From: Streptomyces naganishii JCM 4654
GTDB taxonomy: Bacteria; Actinomycetota; Actinomycetes; Streptomycetales; Streptomycetaceae
NCBI RefSeq assembly: GCF_014650575.1
Contig: NZ_BMVF01000028.1
Span: forward strand, 1-64,000
Length of the DNA stretch: 64,000 nucleotides
Reading direction: 5' to 3'
Both the position numbers and the translations under genes were made by a program. Within the stretch, counting starts at the first letter, position 1; each line of letters begins with the position of its first letter. The notes beneath the pieces were generated by a model, which saw only the letters and a program-made list of their open reading frames with translations, made no database searches and was not told the DNA's origin. Below are positions 43,393-52,047 of this stretch, one piece after another.

Positions 43393-45195
43393 TCAGGGGA
43401 GGTCGTTCGCGTCGGGTTCCGCCCGCAGCAGGCGGAAGGCCAGTACCGTCGCGTCGTCGGCCACGTGCGGGCCGGTCAGGGCGCGGACGAGTGCGCGGAT
43501 GTACTGGTCCAGCGCCTCGCCGCCCGGCGGGATGCCGTCGCGGGCGGAGTCGTCGACCGCGCGCAGCAGCCGTGAGGAGTCCCGGTCCAGGTCCGAGCCG
43601 CGCCGCTCGATCAGGCCGTCCGAGTAGAGCAGCACCACGTCACCGGGGATCAGGGGCGTCTCGGCGGCCGTGTAGGCCTCGCCGGGCTGGACGCCCAGTG
43701 CCAGGCCGGGGCCGCCCGGCGGCGGTTCCAGCAGGCGTGCCCGCCGGTCGCGCACCAGCACCGGCAGCGGATGCCCCGCGCACGTCCAGCGCAGCAGACC
43801 GCGGGCGGGGTGGTAGCGGGCGATGACCGCCGTGGCGGTGGACTCCTCGCCGTCGTCGCAGGCGACCTCGTTGAGCCAGGACGTCAGCCGCTCCACCCCC
43901 TCACCGGTGAACGCGAGGCCGGCCAGCGCGTGGCGCAGCTTGGCCATCAGGGTGACGGCGTCCAGTCCGTGGCCGCGGGCGTCGCCGAGCGCGATCAGCA
44001 CCTGTCCGGACGGCAGGACCCGGGTCTTGTACCAGTCGCCGCCCACCCGGGCCGTCTGCGAGTCGGGACGGTAGACGGCGGCCGCCTCCACCCCGCGCCG
44101 GGCCAGTTCCGCCGGGAAACCGGGCAGAACGGCGGCGCGAAGACGTTCGGCCACCTCGGCGACCGTGTCGGCCCGCTCCCGCTGCGCCCGTGCCTCCTGC
44201 ACCGCCCGCTCGGCCGTCACCCGGGCGCGCACGTCCGCCGTCACGTCCCGGCAGACCGCCCGCACGGTCCACACCGGTCCCGTCTCCGGGCGTACCGGTT
44301 CGGCGATGAGGCGGAGGATCCGCTCCTCGGGCGAGGTCAGGCACAGCTCCAGGTCCAGCACATCCCGCTCGCCCAGCAGTACGTCGCGCAGCGCGCGGTA
44401 CAGCGGCTCGCGGCTGTCCGGCGCCATCATGCGGGCCAGGTCCACCAGGCCGGGCGGCCGCTGTCCGGCGGGCAGGCCGAGCACCTCGCGCAGGCCGGCC
44501 TCCTCCACGGTCCCGTCGCCGAGGTTCCACTCCGCCCAGCACACCTTGGCCAGGTGCTGCACCGCTTGGACCATCCGGGCTTGGTCCCTCTCCCCGCGCT
44601 CCCAGGTGAGCAGCAGCAGACCGCCGCACGGCGCCACGCGAACCTCGCTGCTGACGCGCACCAGTTGCCCCTGCGCTCCGGGCAGTGACCACTCGGCGGG
44701 CTCGGGGCCCTGGGGGCGTCCGGTCCGGTACGAATCCGAGAGCAGACGCGGTACGGGCGTGTCGGCCAGGTTCGGAAACCGCTCGAACAGCGGCACCGAC
44801 CCGCTCCACGGCGGCAGGATCTCCGGCGGGACGGTGCGGGCGGTGAACTCCCTCGCCGCGGTGTTCTGCCCCACGTAGCAGAAGTCCTCCACCGCGCCCC
44901 GCTCGTCGAGCACCGGGCGGATCAGCATGGCGGCGAGCGGCAGGGCGTCCAACAGTTCCTGGGCCTGGGGCTGTTCGGGCACGGGGCCCGGGCGCGGGGG
45001 CGTTCGGGGGCGTTGGGGGGTGGGCGGTACGGGGACGGCGTGCGCGCGGATGTACTGGCCGACGCGGAACCGCTGCTCGGCCAGCAACAGTTCCAGTGCC
45101 TCGAGCGGGCGGCGCGAGCCGTCGTCACCGGGGGAGCCTTCGGGGGCGTCACCGGCCGTGGGCGACGCGCCGGGTCCGACCGGATCGTCGGCCAT
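43393..45195 (-). CDS. PP2C-type SpoIIE phosphatase with PAS-like sensor region
   Basis: 600 residues from ATG 45195 (GGAAGG upstream). Two PAS-like regions (about 85-210 and 225-345) are followed by a coiled linker (AERAVQEARAQRERADTVAEV in part) and a SpoIIE phosphatase domain (about 370-590) with GGDWYKTRVLPSGQ, LIALGDARGHGLDAVTLMAKL and VVLLYSDGLIERRG. The usual GGDWYD has Lys in place of the last Asp. Such proteins dephosphorylate anti-anti-sigma factors. The open frame continues upstream into nnrD, which argues for the later start. Confidence 0.9.
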   Translation of the reverse strand: MADDPVGPGASPTAGDAPEGSPGDDGSRRPLEALELLLAEQRFRVGQYIRAHAVPVPPTPQRPRTPPRPGPVPEQPQAQELLDALPLAAMLIRPVLDERGAVEDFCYVGQNTAAREFTARTVPPEILPPWSGSVPLFERFPNLADTPVPRLLSDSYRTGRPQGPEPAEWSLPGAQGQLVRVSSEVRVAPCGGLLLLTWERGERDQARMVQAVQHLAKVCWAEWNLGDGTVEEAGLREVLGLPAGQRPPGLVDLARMMAPDSREPLYRALRDVLLGERDVLDLELCLTSPEERILRLIAEPVRPETGPVWTVRAVCRDVTADVRARVTAERAVQEARAQRERADTVAEVAERLRAAVLPGFPAELARRGVEAAAVYRPDSQTARVGGDWYKTRVLPSGQVLIALGDARGHGLDAVTLMAKLRHALAGLAFTGEGVERLTSWLNEVACDDGEESTATAVIARYHPARGLLRWTCAGHPLPVLVRDRRARLLEPPPGGPGLALGVQPGEAYTAAETPLIPGDVVLLYSDGLIERRGSDLDRDSSRLLRAVDDSARDGIPPGGEALDQYIRALVRALTGPHVADDATVLAFRLLRAEPDANDLP

Positions 45196-45409
45196 GGGCT
45201 CGCGCCCCTTCCGTGCGGTGTGCGGCATGCGTACGTGCGGGTCGGTCAATCCCATGCTGTGCGACGCACCGGGACGGAGCCACTCGGCGGGCGCGGGCGG
45301 CCGACCGGACCGACGGTCCCCGCGGGGCCGCCGTGCCCGCGGGGCCGCCGCGCGCGGCGGGTACGTGTTCGCGTGCGGCGTCCGGCCGATCCGGGGCAGA
45401 CTCGTCCGC

Positions 45410-46882
45410 ATGCGAACCGCGTACAGCGTAGAGACGGTCAGGTCAGCCGAACGCGCGCTCATGGCGCGGCTCCCCGACGGCGCGCTCATGCAGCGCGCCG
45501 CCGCCGGACTCGCCGCCGCCTGCGCGGACTTGCTCGGGCGGGTCTACGGCCGCCGGGTCGTGCTCCTGGTCGGCAGCGGGGACAACGGCGGCGACACCCT
45601 GTACGCCGGGGCCAGGCTGGCCCGGCGCGGCGCGGGCGTCACGGCGGTGCTGCTGGCGCCGGAGCACACCCACCCCGGGGGGCTGGCCGCGTTGCGCCGG
45701 GCGGGCGGCCGTGTCCTCCGACCCGGTGACCACGCCGGTGCGGACCCCGCTGCCGGCACCGATGCCGCCGGGGAGCTGATCGACCGCGCCGATCTCGTCG
45801 TCGACGGCATCGTCGGCATCGGCGGCAAGGGCGGCCTGCGTCCCGACGCCGCCCCGCTGGCCGAGCGCGCCGCCCGTTCCGGCGCGGCCGTCGTCGCCGT
45901 GGACCTGCCGAGCGGGGTCGAGGCGGACAGCGGTGAGGTGCGGGGCGCGGCCGTACGCGCCGACCTGACCGTCACCTTCGGCACGCACAAGCCGGGGCTG
46001 CTCATCGACCCGGCCCGCGAGTACGCCGGCACGGTACGGCTCGTCGACATCGGGCTGGGCGCGGAACTGCCCGCCGAGCCGGAACTCGAGGCCCTGCAAC
46101 ACGCCGACGTGGCCGCGCTGCTCCCGCTGCCCGCCGCCGAGAGCGACAAGTACCGGCGCGGTGTCGTCGGTATCGCGGCGGGCTCGGCCCGCTACCCGGG
46201 CGCGGCCGTCCTCGCCGTCTCGGGCGCGCTGCGCGGCGGTGCGGGCGCGGTGCGGTACGTCGGACCGGCCGGGCAGGCGGTCGTCGCCCGCTTCCCCGAG
46301 ACGCTCGTCTCCGACCAGGGGCCGCACAAGGCGGGGCGCGTGCAGGCGTGGGTGGTCGGACCGGGCGCGGGGGACGACGCGGCCACCGTCGCCGAGGTGC
46401 TGGACACCGACGTGCCCGTGCTGATCGACGCGGACGGGCTGCGGCTGGCCGACCGCGCGGCGGTACGGGCCCGCAGCGCGCCGACGCTGATGACCCCGCA
46501 CGCCGGGGAGGCCGCCGCACTGCTCGGCGTGGCGCGCGAGGAGGTCGAGGGGGCGCGGCTGTCCTCGGTACGCGAACTCGCCGCCCGTTACCGGGCGACC
46601 GTCCTGCTCAAGGGCTCGACCACGCTCGTCGCCGACCCGGACGGCGGGCCCGTACGGGTCAACCCGACCGGCACCCCGTGGCTCGCCACCGCGGGCAGCG
46701 GTGACGTGCTGTCGGGGCTCGCCGGCTCCCTGCTCGCCGCCGGCCTGCGCGCCCGGGACGCCGGGAGCGTCGCCGCCTACCTCCACGGCCTCGCCGGCCG
46801 CTTCGCCGCCGACGGAGCGCCCCTGGGCGCCCACGACGTGGCCGAAACCATCCCGGAGGCATGGCGGGACGTACGGGACTGA
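45410..46882 (+). CDS. nnrD: bifunctional NAD(P)H-hydrate epimerase / ADP-dependent dehydratase
   Basis: 490 residues; repairs hydrated NAD(P)H. The N-terminal YjeF_N epimerase domain (1-215) has GSGDNGGDTLYAGARLARRG and DLPSGVEADSG. The C-terminal ribokinase-like domain (225-490) has LMTPHAGEAAALLG and GTPWLATAGSGDVLSGL with the catalytic Asp432. ATG at 45410; a CAGACT box lies 7 nt upstream, again suggesting no leader. Next to alr, as in Streptomyces generally. Confidence 0.94.
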   Translation: MRTAYSVETVRSAERALMARLPDGALMQRAAAGLAAACADLLGRVYGRRVVLLVGSGDNGGDTLYAGARLARRGAGVTAVLLAPEHTHPGGLAALRRAGGRVLRPGDHAGADPAAGTDAAGELIDRADLVVDGIVGIGGKGGLRPDAAPLAERAARSGAAVVAVDLPSGVEADSGEVRGAAVRADLTVTFGTHKPGLLIDPAREYAGTVRLVDIGLGAELPAEPELEALQHADVAALLPLPAAESDKYRRGVVGIAAGSARYPGAAVLAVSGALRGGAGAVRYVGPAGQAVVARFPETLVSDQGPHKAGRVQAWVVGPGAGDDAATVAEVLDTDVPVLIDADGLRLADRAAVRARSAPTLMTPHAGEAAALLGVAREEVEGARLSSVRELAARYRATVLLKGSTTLVADPDGGPVRVNPTGTPWLATAGSGDVLSGLAGSLLAAGLRARDAGSVAAYLHGLAGRFAADGAPLGAHDVAETIPEAWRDVRD

Positions 46883-47810
46883 GCAGAGGCGGGGCGCGGG
46901 CGACGCGCGCACCCGGGAGCCGCGGCGGGCGTGCACACCCGCGAGGCGCCGGGCCCGGCGGGGGGCGCCCGTGAGGCCCGGGTGGCGTGCGCGATCCGCC
47001 CGGCGCGGCGGCCGCGAGCGCACCCCCGCGGGCGCGGCGGTCGCGCCAGGCGCACGGACGCACCGGCGACGCGCGGCAGGCGCAGGGACGCATCCGCGAC
47101 GCGGGCTGGCCGTATGGACCGGCGACGCGACCGGGCGTCCGGACCCGCGACACGGGCCGGGCCTACGCATCGGCGACGCTGGGGGCCGTACGGACGCGCG
47201 AGGCGAGCCGGCCATGCGGACGCGCCATGGACCCGCGACGCTGGCCGGGCGCACGGATCCGCGACGCGGGCCGGGCCTACGCAACGCGGGGGCCGTGCGG
47301 GACCCGCGACGCAGGTCGGCCGTCCGGACCCGCGACGCTGGCTGGGCGTACGGACACGGGGCCGGGCGTGCGGACCCGCGAGGCGCCTCGTGCGTACGCC
47401 CCCTGTCGCGCGGGCGCACACGCATGCGTGCCCCGAGTCCGCCGACCCGGGTCCCCGGCCCCGAGTCCGCCCCCCGGGACTGCCCCCGGGCCCGCCCCCC
47501 AAGTCCGCCCTCACAGGTCCCCGCCCCGAGCCGGGCCCCCGGGGGGACTGCCCCCGGGTTCTGCCCTCCCGGCTCCCCTCCCCGAGGCCGGGCCCCCAGG
47601 ACTGCCCCCGGTTCCGCCCTCCCGGGTCCCCGCCCGGAGTCCGCTCCCCTCGGGACTCCTCCCGGGGTCCGCCCCGGGGACTTCCCCGAGGCCGGGCCCC
47701 CGGGACTGCCCCCGGTTCCGCCCCCCGGGACTGCCCCGGGGCCGCCCCCCGGATCCCCCCGCACCGCTGCCGCAAGTCGCAGTTCGGGGCTCTGAGACAC
47801 TGAGGGCGCG
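46883..47810. repeat. 928-base gene-free region with two degenerate GC-rich tandem arrays
   Basis: Long ORFs exist in several frames on both strands but are low complexity and unrelated to any family I know, so I call none. At about 47049-47390 there are some 13 degenerate copies of a roughly 26-base unit with core CGGACCCGCGACGC. At about 47446-47775 there is a second, more C-rich array with recurring core GGGACTGCCCCCGG. Alanine racemase starts just after the second array. No terminator can be distinguished in this GC-rich background. Confidence 0.75.
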
Positions 47811-49043
47811 ATGAATGAGACAGCACACCCGGGGAGCGCCCCGCTGCGCGCCCGCGCCGAGATCGACCTGGCCGCGCTGCGGGCCAATGTGCGGGCCCTG
47901 CGCGAGCGGGCGCCCGGCGCCGCGCTGATGGCCGTGGTCAAGTCCGACGCGTACGGCCACGGCGCCGTGCCGTGCGCCCGTGCGGCGCTGGCCGCCGGGG
48001 CGACCTGGCTCGGCACCGCCACGCCCGAGGAGGCGCTCGCGCTGCGCGCGGCCGGGGTCTCGCCCGAGCGGGCGAGGATCATGTGCTGGCTGTGGACGCC
48101 GGGCGGCCCGTGGCGGGAGGCGATCGAGGCCGACCTCGACGTGTCCGTGAGCGGCGTGTGGGCCCTGGCGGAGGTCCGTGAGGCGGCCCGCGCCGCCGGA
48201 CGGCCCGCGCGGGTGCAGCTGAAGGCCGACACCGGGCTCGGCCGGAACGGCTGCCAGCCCGGCGACTGGGCCGAGCTGGTCGGTGCGGCCCTGCGGGCCG
48301 AGGCCGAGGGGCTGGTCCGGATCACCGGGCTGTGGTCCCACTTCGCCTGCGCCGACGAACCCGGCCACCCCTCCATCGCCGCCCAGCTCGACCGCTTCCG
48401 CGAGATGCTGGCCCACGCCGAGGAGCGGGGCGTGCGCCCCGAGGTGCGGCACATCGCCAACTCGCCCGCCACGCTCACCCTCCCCGAGTCCCACTTCGAC
48501 CTCGTCCGCACCGGCATCGCCGTCTACGGCGTCTCGCCCAGCCCTGAGCTGGGCACCCCGGCCGACTTCGGACTGCGCCCGGTGATGACCCTGTCCGCCT
48601 CGCTGGCCCTGGTGAAGCACGTGCCGGGCGGCCACGGCGTCAGTTACGGCCACCACTACGTCACCCCGGGGCGGACCACCCTCGGCCTGGTCCCGGTCGG
48701 CTACGCGGACGGCGTCCCGCGCCACGCCTCGGGCACCGGCCCGGTCCTGGTGGGCGGCAAGTGGCGCACGGTCGCCGGACGGGTCGCCATGGACCAGTTC
48801 GTGGTCGACCTCGGCGGCGACGAGCCCGAGGTGGGCTCGCGTGCGGTGCTGTTCGGCCCCGGCGACGGCGGCGAGCCCACCGCCGAGGACTGGGCGCAGG
48901 CCGCGGGCACCATCGCGTACGAGATCGTCACGCGCATCGGAACACGCGTTCCCCGCGTCTATGTGAACGGGGAACCGCACCGGGAACCGGGTGGGGAACG
49001 AGCCGAGGAGCGGTACGGGGCACGCGCCGCGCACGACGGGTGA
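47811..49043 (+). CDS. alr: alanine racemase
   Basis: 410 residues; PLP enzyme giving D-alanine for peptidoglycan. Lys44 in VVKSDAYGHG binds PLP; the catalytic Tyr is in GVSYGHHYVTP and GYADGVPR is present. QLKADTGLGRNG is the conserved inner motif. The tail (about 25 residues, Arg/Glu-rich) is longer than needed. ATG 47811 with GAGGGCGCG just before it. Confidence 0.97.
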   Translation: MNETAHPGSAPLRARAEIDLAALRANVRALRERAPGAALMAVVKSDAYGHGAVPCARAALAAGATWLGTATPEEALALRAAGVSPERARIMCWLWTPGGPWREAIEADLDVSVSGVWALAEVREAARAAGRPARVQLKADTGLGRNGCQPGDWAELVGAALRAEAEGLVRITGLWSHFACADEPGHPSIAAQLDRFREMLAHAEERGVRPEVRHIANSPATLTLPESHFDLVRTGIAVYGVSPSPELGTPADFGLRPVMTLSASLALVKHVPGGHGVSYGHHYVTPGRTTLGLVPVGYADGVPRHASGTGPVLVGGKWRTVAGRVAMDQFVVDLGGDEPEVGSRAVLFGPGDGGEPTAEDWAQAAGTIAYEIVTRIGTRVPRVYVNGEPHREPGGERAEERYGARAAHDG

Positions 49044-49065
49044 CCCGTACGAGGAGGAGCGGTAC

Positions 49066-50298
49066 GTGAGCGAGAGCGGTGCGGAGGCCGTGGCCTCAGC
49101 GGTGGGGGCGGCCGGCGGCTGGCGCAGGGCGACCGGCATCGCCGGCGCGGCGATAGGCGTGGTGGCCGCCGGAGCGGCGGCCGGTGTCGCCATAGAGCGG
49201 ATGACGGTGGGCCGCGGCATACGCAGGAAGGCCCGGCTGGCCCTGGACTCGGCGGGCCCCTACGGCTCGCTGCGCGGCACCCCCGGCAAGGCCTACGCCG
49301 ACGACGGCACCGAGCTGTACTACGAGGTCGACGACGTCGAACCCGGCACGGCCGCGGACCTCGGCCCGCGCCGCCGGCGCCTGTTCGGCCGCAAGTCGCC
49401 CGCCCCCGTGACCGTCGTCTTCAGCCACGGCTACTGCCTCAGCCAGGACTCCTGGCACTTCCAGCGCGCCGCGCTGCGCGGTGTCGTACGGACCGTGCAC
49501 TGGGACCAGCGCAGCCACGGCCGCTCCGGGCGCGGGGTCGCCCAGAACCGCGACGGCGTGCCGCTGACCATCGACCAGCTCGGCCGCGACCTGCGCGCCG
49601 TGATCGACGCGGCCGCCCCGGAGGGGCCGATCGTGCTGGTGGGGCACTCCATGGGCGGCATGACCATCATGGCGCTGGCCGCTCACTACCCCGAGCTGAT
49701 CCGCGAGCGCGTCGTCGCCACCGCCTTCGTGGGCACGTCCTCCGGGCGGCTCGGCGAGGTCAACTTCGGGCTGCCGGTGGCCGGCGTGAACGCGGTGCGC
49801 CGGGTGCTGCCGGGCGTGCTGAAGGCGCTCGGGCAGCGGGCCGAGCTGGTGGAGAAGGGGCGCCGGGCCACCGCCGACCTGTTCGCGGGGATCATCAAGC
49901 GGTACTCGTTCGCCGGGCGGGACATCGACCCGGCCGTCGCCCGGTTCGCGGAGCGGATGATCGAGAGCACGCCGATCGACGTGGTCGCGGAGTTCTACCC
50001 GGCCTTCACCGACCACGACAAGACCGAGGCGCTCGCCCTCTTCAAGGACATGCCGGTGCTCGTCCTGGCCGGGGTCCAGGACCTGGTCACGCCCAGCGAG
50101 CACAGCGAGGCCATCGCCGACCTGCTGCCGGACGCGGAACTGGTGCTGGTGCCGGACGCCGGGCACCTGGTCATGCTGGAGCACCCCGAGGTCGTCACCG
50201 ACCGGCTCGCCGACCTGCTCGCCCGCGCGGGGGCGGTCCCGGCAGGCACTACCGTGGGTGGCTATGGAAGCACCAGCAGCACCGCACAGCCCGGCTGA
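49066..50298 (+). CDS. alpha/beta hydrolase, membrane-associated
   Basis: 410 residues. An Ala/Gly-rich hydrophobic segment at about 22-44 could anchor it. The hydrolase fold has SHGYCLSQDSW, the nucleophile Ser195 in GHSMGG, an Asp in GVQDLVTP and His in PDAGHLVMLEHPE. GTG 49066 with GAGGAGGAG. The substrate is unknown. Its last 35 bases overlap the tsaE start, and alr lies just upstream, so it is part of a compact gene run. Confidence 0.9.
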   Translation: MSESGAEAVASAVGAAGGWRRATGIAGAAIGVVAAGAAAGVAIERMTVGRGIRRKARLALDSAGPYGSLRGTPGKAYADDGTELYYEVDDVEPGTAADLGPRRRRLFGRKSPAPVTVVFSHGYCLSQDSWHFQRAALRGVVRTVHWDQRSHGRSGRGVAQNRDGVPLTIDQLGRDLRAVIDAAAPEGPIVLVGHSMGGMTIMALAAHYPELIRERVVATAFVGTSSGRLGEVNFGLPVAGVNAVRRVLPGVLKALGQRAELVEKGRRATADLFAGIIKRYSFAGRDIDPAVARFAERMIESTPIDVVAEFYPAFTDHDKTEALALFKDMPVLVLAGVQDLVTPSEHSEAIADLLPDAELVLVPDAGHLVMLEHPEVVTDRLADLLARAGAVPAGTTVGGYGSTSSTAQPG

Positions 50299-50785
50299 CC
50301 CCGTGTCCGCCGAGATCACCGTCAACTCGCCCGAGCAGATGCGGGAGCTGGGCCGCCGCCTCGCCAAGCTGCTGCGGGCGGGCGACCTCGTGATGCTGAG
50401 CGGGGAGCTCGGCGCGGGCAAGACCACGCTGACCCGCGGGCTCGGCGAGAGCCTCGGCGTGCGCGGCGCGGTCACCTCGCCGACGTTCGTGATCGCCCGG
50501 GTGCACCCGTCCCTGGGCGACGGCCCGCCGCTCGTCCACGTCGACGCCTACCGGCTCTCCGGCGGGCTCGACGAGATGGAGGACCTGGACCTCGACGTCT
50601 CGCTGCCGGAGTCCGTGATCGTCGTGGAGTGGGGCGAGGGCAAGGTCGAGGAGCTGACCGACGAACGCCTCCAGGTGGTCATCCACCGCGCGGTCGGCGA
50701 CACGCGTGACGAGGTGCGGCACGTGACCGTGACCGGCATCGGGCCGCGGTGGGCGGCCGTCGACCTCGCGGTTCTCACCGCCTGA
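50264..50785 (+). CDS. tsaE: tRNA t6A biosynthesis ATPase TsaE
   Basis: 173 residues. Walker A GELGAGKTT with Lys53, then VTSPTFVIARVH and VHVDAYRL. It powers the TsaB-TsaD complex in t6A37 synthesis. The ATG at 50264 lies inside the preceding hydrolase gene; TACCGT is 8 nt upstream, so a leaderless start is possible. tsaB, rimI and tsaD follow after a 1.3-kb interval. Confidence 0.95.
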   Translation: MEAPAAPHSPADPVSAEITVNSPEQMRELGRRLAKLLRAGDLVMLSGELGAGKTTLTRGLGESLGVRGAVTSPTFVIARVHPSLGDGPPLVHVDAYRLSGGLDEMEDLDLDVSLPESVIVVEWGEGKVEELTDERLQVVIHRAVGDTRDEVRHVTVTGIGPRWAAVDLAVLTA

Positions 50786-50858
50786 GCGTTCCGGCAGGAC
50801 GCCGGCGACTTCTTGCGCCGGAGGTCCCGGGCGTGGTCACATGGTCTCCAGCTCGGGG

Positions 50859-50873
50859 TTAGGTTTGCCTAAC
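50859..50873 (+). promoter_or_regulatory. iron-box-like site (DmdR1/IdeR type)
   Basis: TTAGGTTTGCCTAAC matches 14 of the first 15 positions of the 19-base consensus TTAGGTTAGSCTAACCTAA; the last four differ. It lies 30 bases before the start of the next small gene, where an operator would act. Confidence 0.55.
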
Positions 50874-50903
50874 TCCGTCCGCCCCCGACTCCGAGGAGGC
50901 GTC

Positions 50904-51119
50904 ATGCCGGCTGCCGAGAACCCGTCACGGCCGTATGTCCCGGCCGCCGGGGTGAGCATGCGGGACCTGCTGGCCTCCTGCGCCGCGGCCGAGGCGGTCT
51001 CCCGCCCGCCGCGCGCCCCCGAGCCGCTGCCCGAGAGCCGTCCGGAAGCCCGTGCCGCCGGCCTCTGCCCGGCCACGCCGTCCGCCCGTACGGCGCAAGG
51101 GCGCCGGGAAGCCGCGTAG
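50904..51119 (+). CDS. small hypothetical protein behind an iron-box-like site
   Basis: 71 residues: MPAAENPSRPYVPAAGVSMR then DLLASCAAAEAVSRPP and a Pro/Arg/Ala-rich tail. Good GAGGAGG binding site five bases before the ATG. One short helix is likely; two cysteines (about 27 and 53). No family recognised. The upstream iron box hints at iron-dependent expression. A frame from 50841 is longer but lacks a binding site. Confidence 0.6.
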   Translation: MPAAENPSRPYVPAAGVSMRDLLASCAAAEAVSRPPRAPEPLPESRPEARAAGLCPATPSARTAQGRREAA

Positions 51120-51121
51120 AC

Positions 51122-51685
51122 CTATCGGATGACGACGACCTTCTGCCCGATCGTCGCGAACATCCACATCGCCTCGCCGTCCGTCCGCGTCTCGCGGATG
51201 CCGCCGGTCTTCACCGCGGTGCCCGTGCCGGTGTCCGGCGCCGACTCCTCCACGGCCGCGCTGAAACCGATGACGACGCCGTTCACGCTGGTGAAGCGCA
51301 CCACGTGCTCCACGAGCAGCCCGTCGGTTCCGGTGATCGCCTTCGAGCGCGAGGTGACCGCGTACGTGCCCGGGAGCGGGTCCACGTTGCCGGGGCTGAC
51401 CCGGAAGGTGTTCTCCACCCGGTTGCCCGCGCCGACCAGCCACACCCGGTCGTCGTCGATGGAGTACACGACCCGCTCGCCCGTGCCCGAGCCGCCGGGC
51501 AGCGCCGTGGGGTGCCGCTTGTCGCGGGGCGCCTTGCTGGCGCTCGCGGCGGGCGTCGCGCTCGCGCCGGGCCTGCCGCCCAGGCCGTGCGGCACGGTGG
51601 CCTGCGCCCGGTAGGCGAGGAAGCCGACCGCGGCGAGGGCGGCCGCGGTGAGCCCGGCCACGAATCCCGAGCTGCTCCTTGCCAC
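51122..51685 (-). CDS. secreted or anchored protein, YkuD (L,D-transpeptidase)-like but without the catalytic Cys motif
   Basis: 187 residues from GTG 51685 (GGAAGGCGG upstream). One hydrophobic helix at about 7-24 and an Ala/Ser linker. The domain RVVYSIDDDRVWLV, RVSPGNVDPLPGTYAVTSRS and VRFTSVNGVVIGFSAAV resembles the first strands of actinobacterial L,D-transpeptidases, but the protein has no cysteine and no HGC motif after them. So it may be an inactive relative that binds the wall. This likeness is from memory and needs a profile search. Confidence 0.65.
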   Translation of the reverse strand: MARSSSGFVAGLTAAALAAVGFLAYRAQATVPHGLGGRPGASATPAASASKAPRDKRHPTALPGGSGTGERVVYSIDDDRVWLVGAGNRVENTFRVSPGNVDPLPGTYAVTSRSKAITGTDGLLVEHVVRFTSVNGVVIGFSAAVEESAPDTGTGTAVKTGGIRETRTDGEAMWMFATIGQKVVVIR

Positions 51686-52047
51686 GCTCGCCCGCCTTCC
51701 GGATCTCTCTCACTGCCACGTTCTGCCCACGGTCCACGACCGGTCCGCGACCGGTCTGCCGGCGGCCCGCCACCGGCCCGCCGACGCCCGGCCAGGGTCC
51801 TGCCGACTGCCCGCCACCGGTTCGCCACCGGCCCGCCGCCGGTGTGGCGACGCCCGGCTCCGGCCTGCCGACGGCCCGCCGCCGGTACGCCGACGTCCGG
51901 CCACCGGCCTGCCGCCGGTTCGCCGGCGCACCGGTGCGCCAGGACCGCGCGACCGGCCCCTGTCCTGCCCGTCTCGCGACCGTAGCAGCCCGAATGCGTA
52001 CGACCCGGGCGGCCGTGCCGACGCCGCCGGAGCCGTAGGCTGTTCGC
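51686..52047. repeat. 362-base gap with a degenerate GC-rich tandem array
   Basis: From about 51725 to 51945 there are repeated short units with cores CCGGCCTGCCG and CCCGCCGCCGGT, with a higher-order period near 50 bases. No gene is supported. The last 60 bases hold the tsaB promoter. Confidence 0.65.
52036..52041 (+). promoter_or_regulatory. -10 box of leaderless tsaB
   Basis: TAGGCT, 6 nt before the tsaB GTG; no binding site. Confidence 0.5.

Noticed and set aside
47049..47775. Possible CRISPR array
   Set aside because: Units are degenerate, directly adjoining and of unequal length, without constant repeats and unique spacers; no cas genes.
46987..47814. Repeat-rich plus-strand ORFs in the gap before alr
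   Set aside because: Open in several frames at once because of the repeats; no ribosome binding site and no conserved features.
45443..48517. Minus-strand ORF of about 1000 codons across nnrD, the repeats and alr
   Set aside because: Antisense to two well-defined enzymes and through tandem repeats; composition is typical of GC-rich shadow frames.
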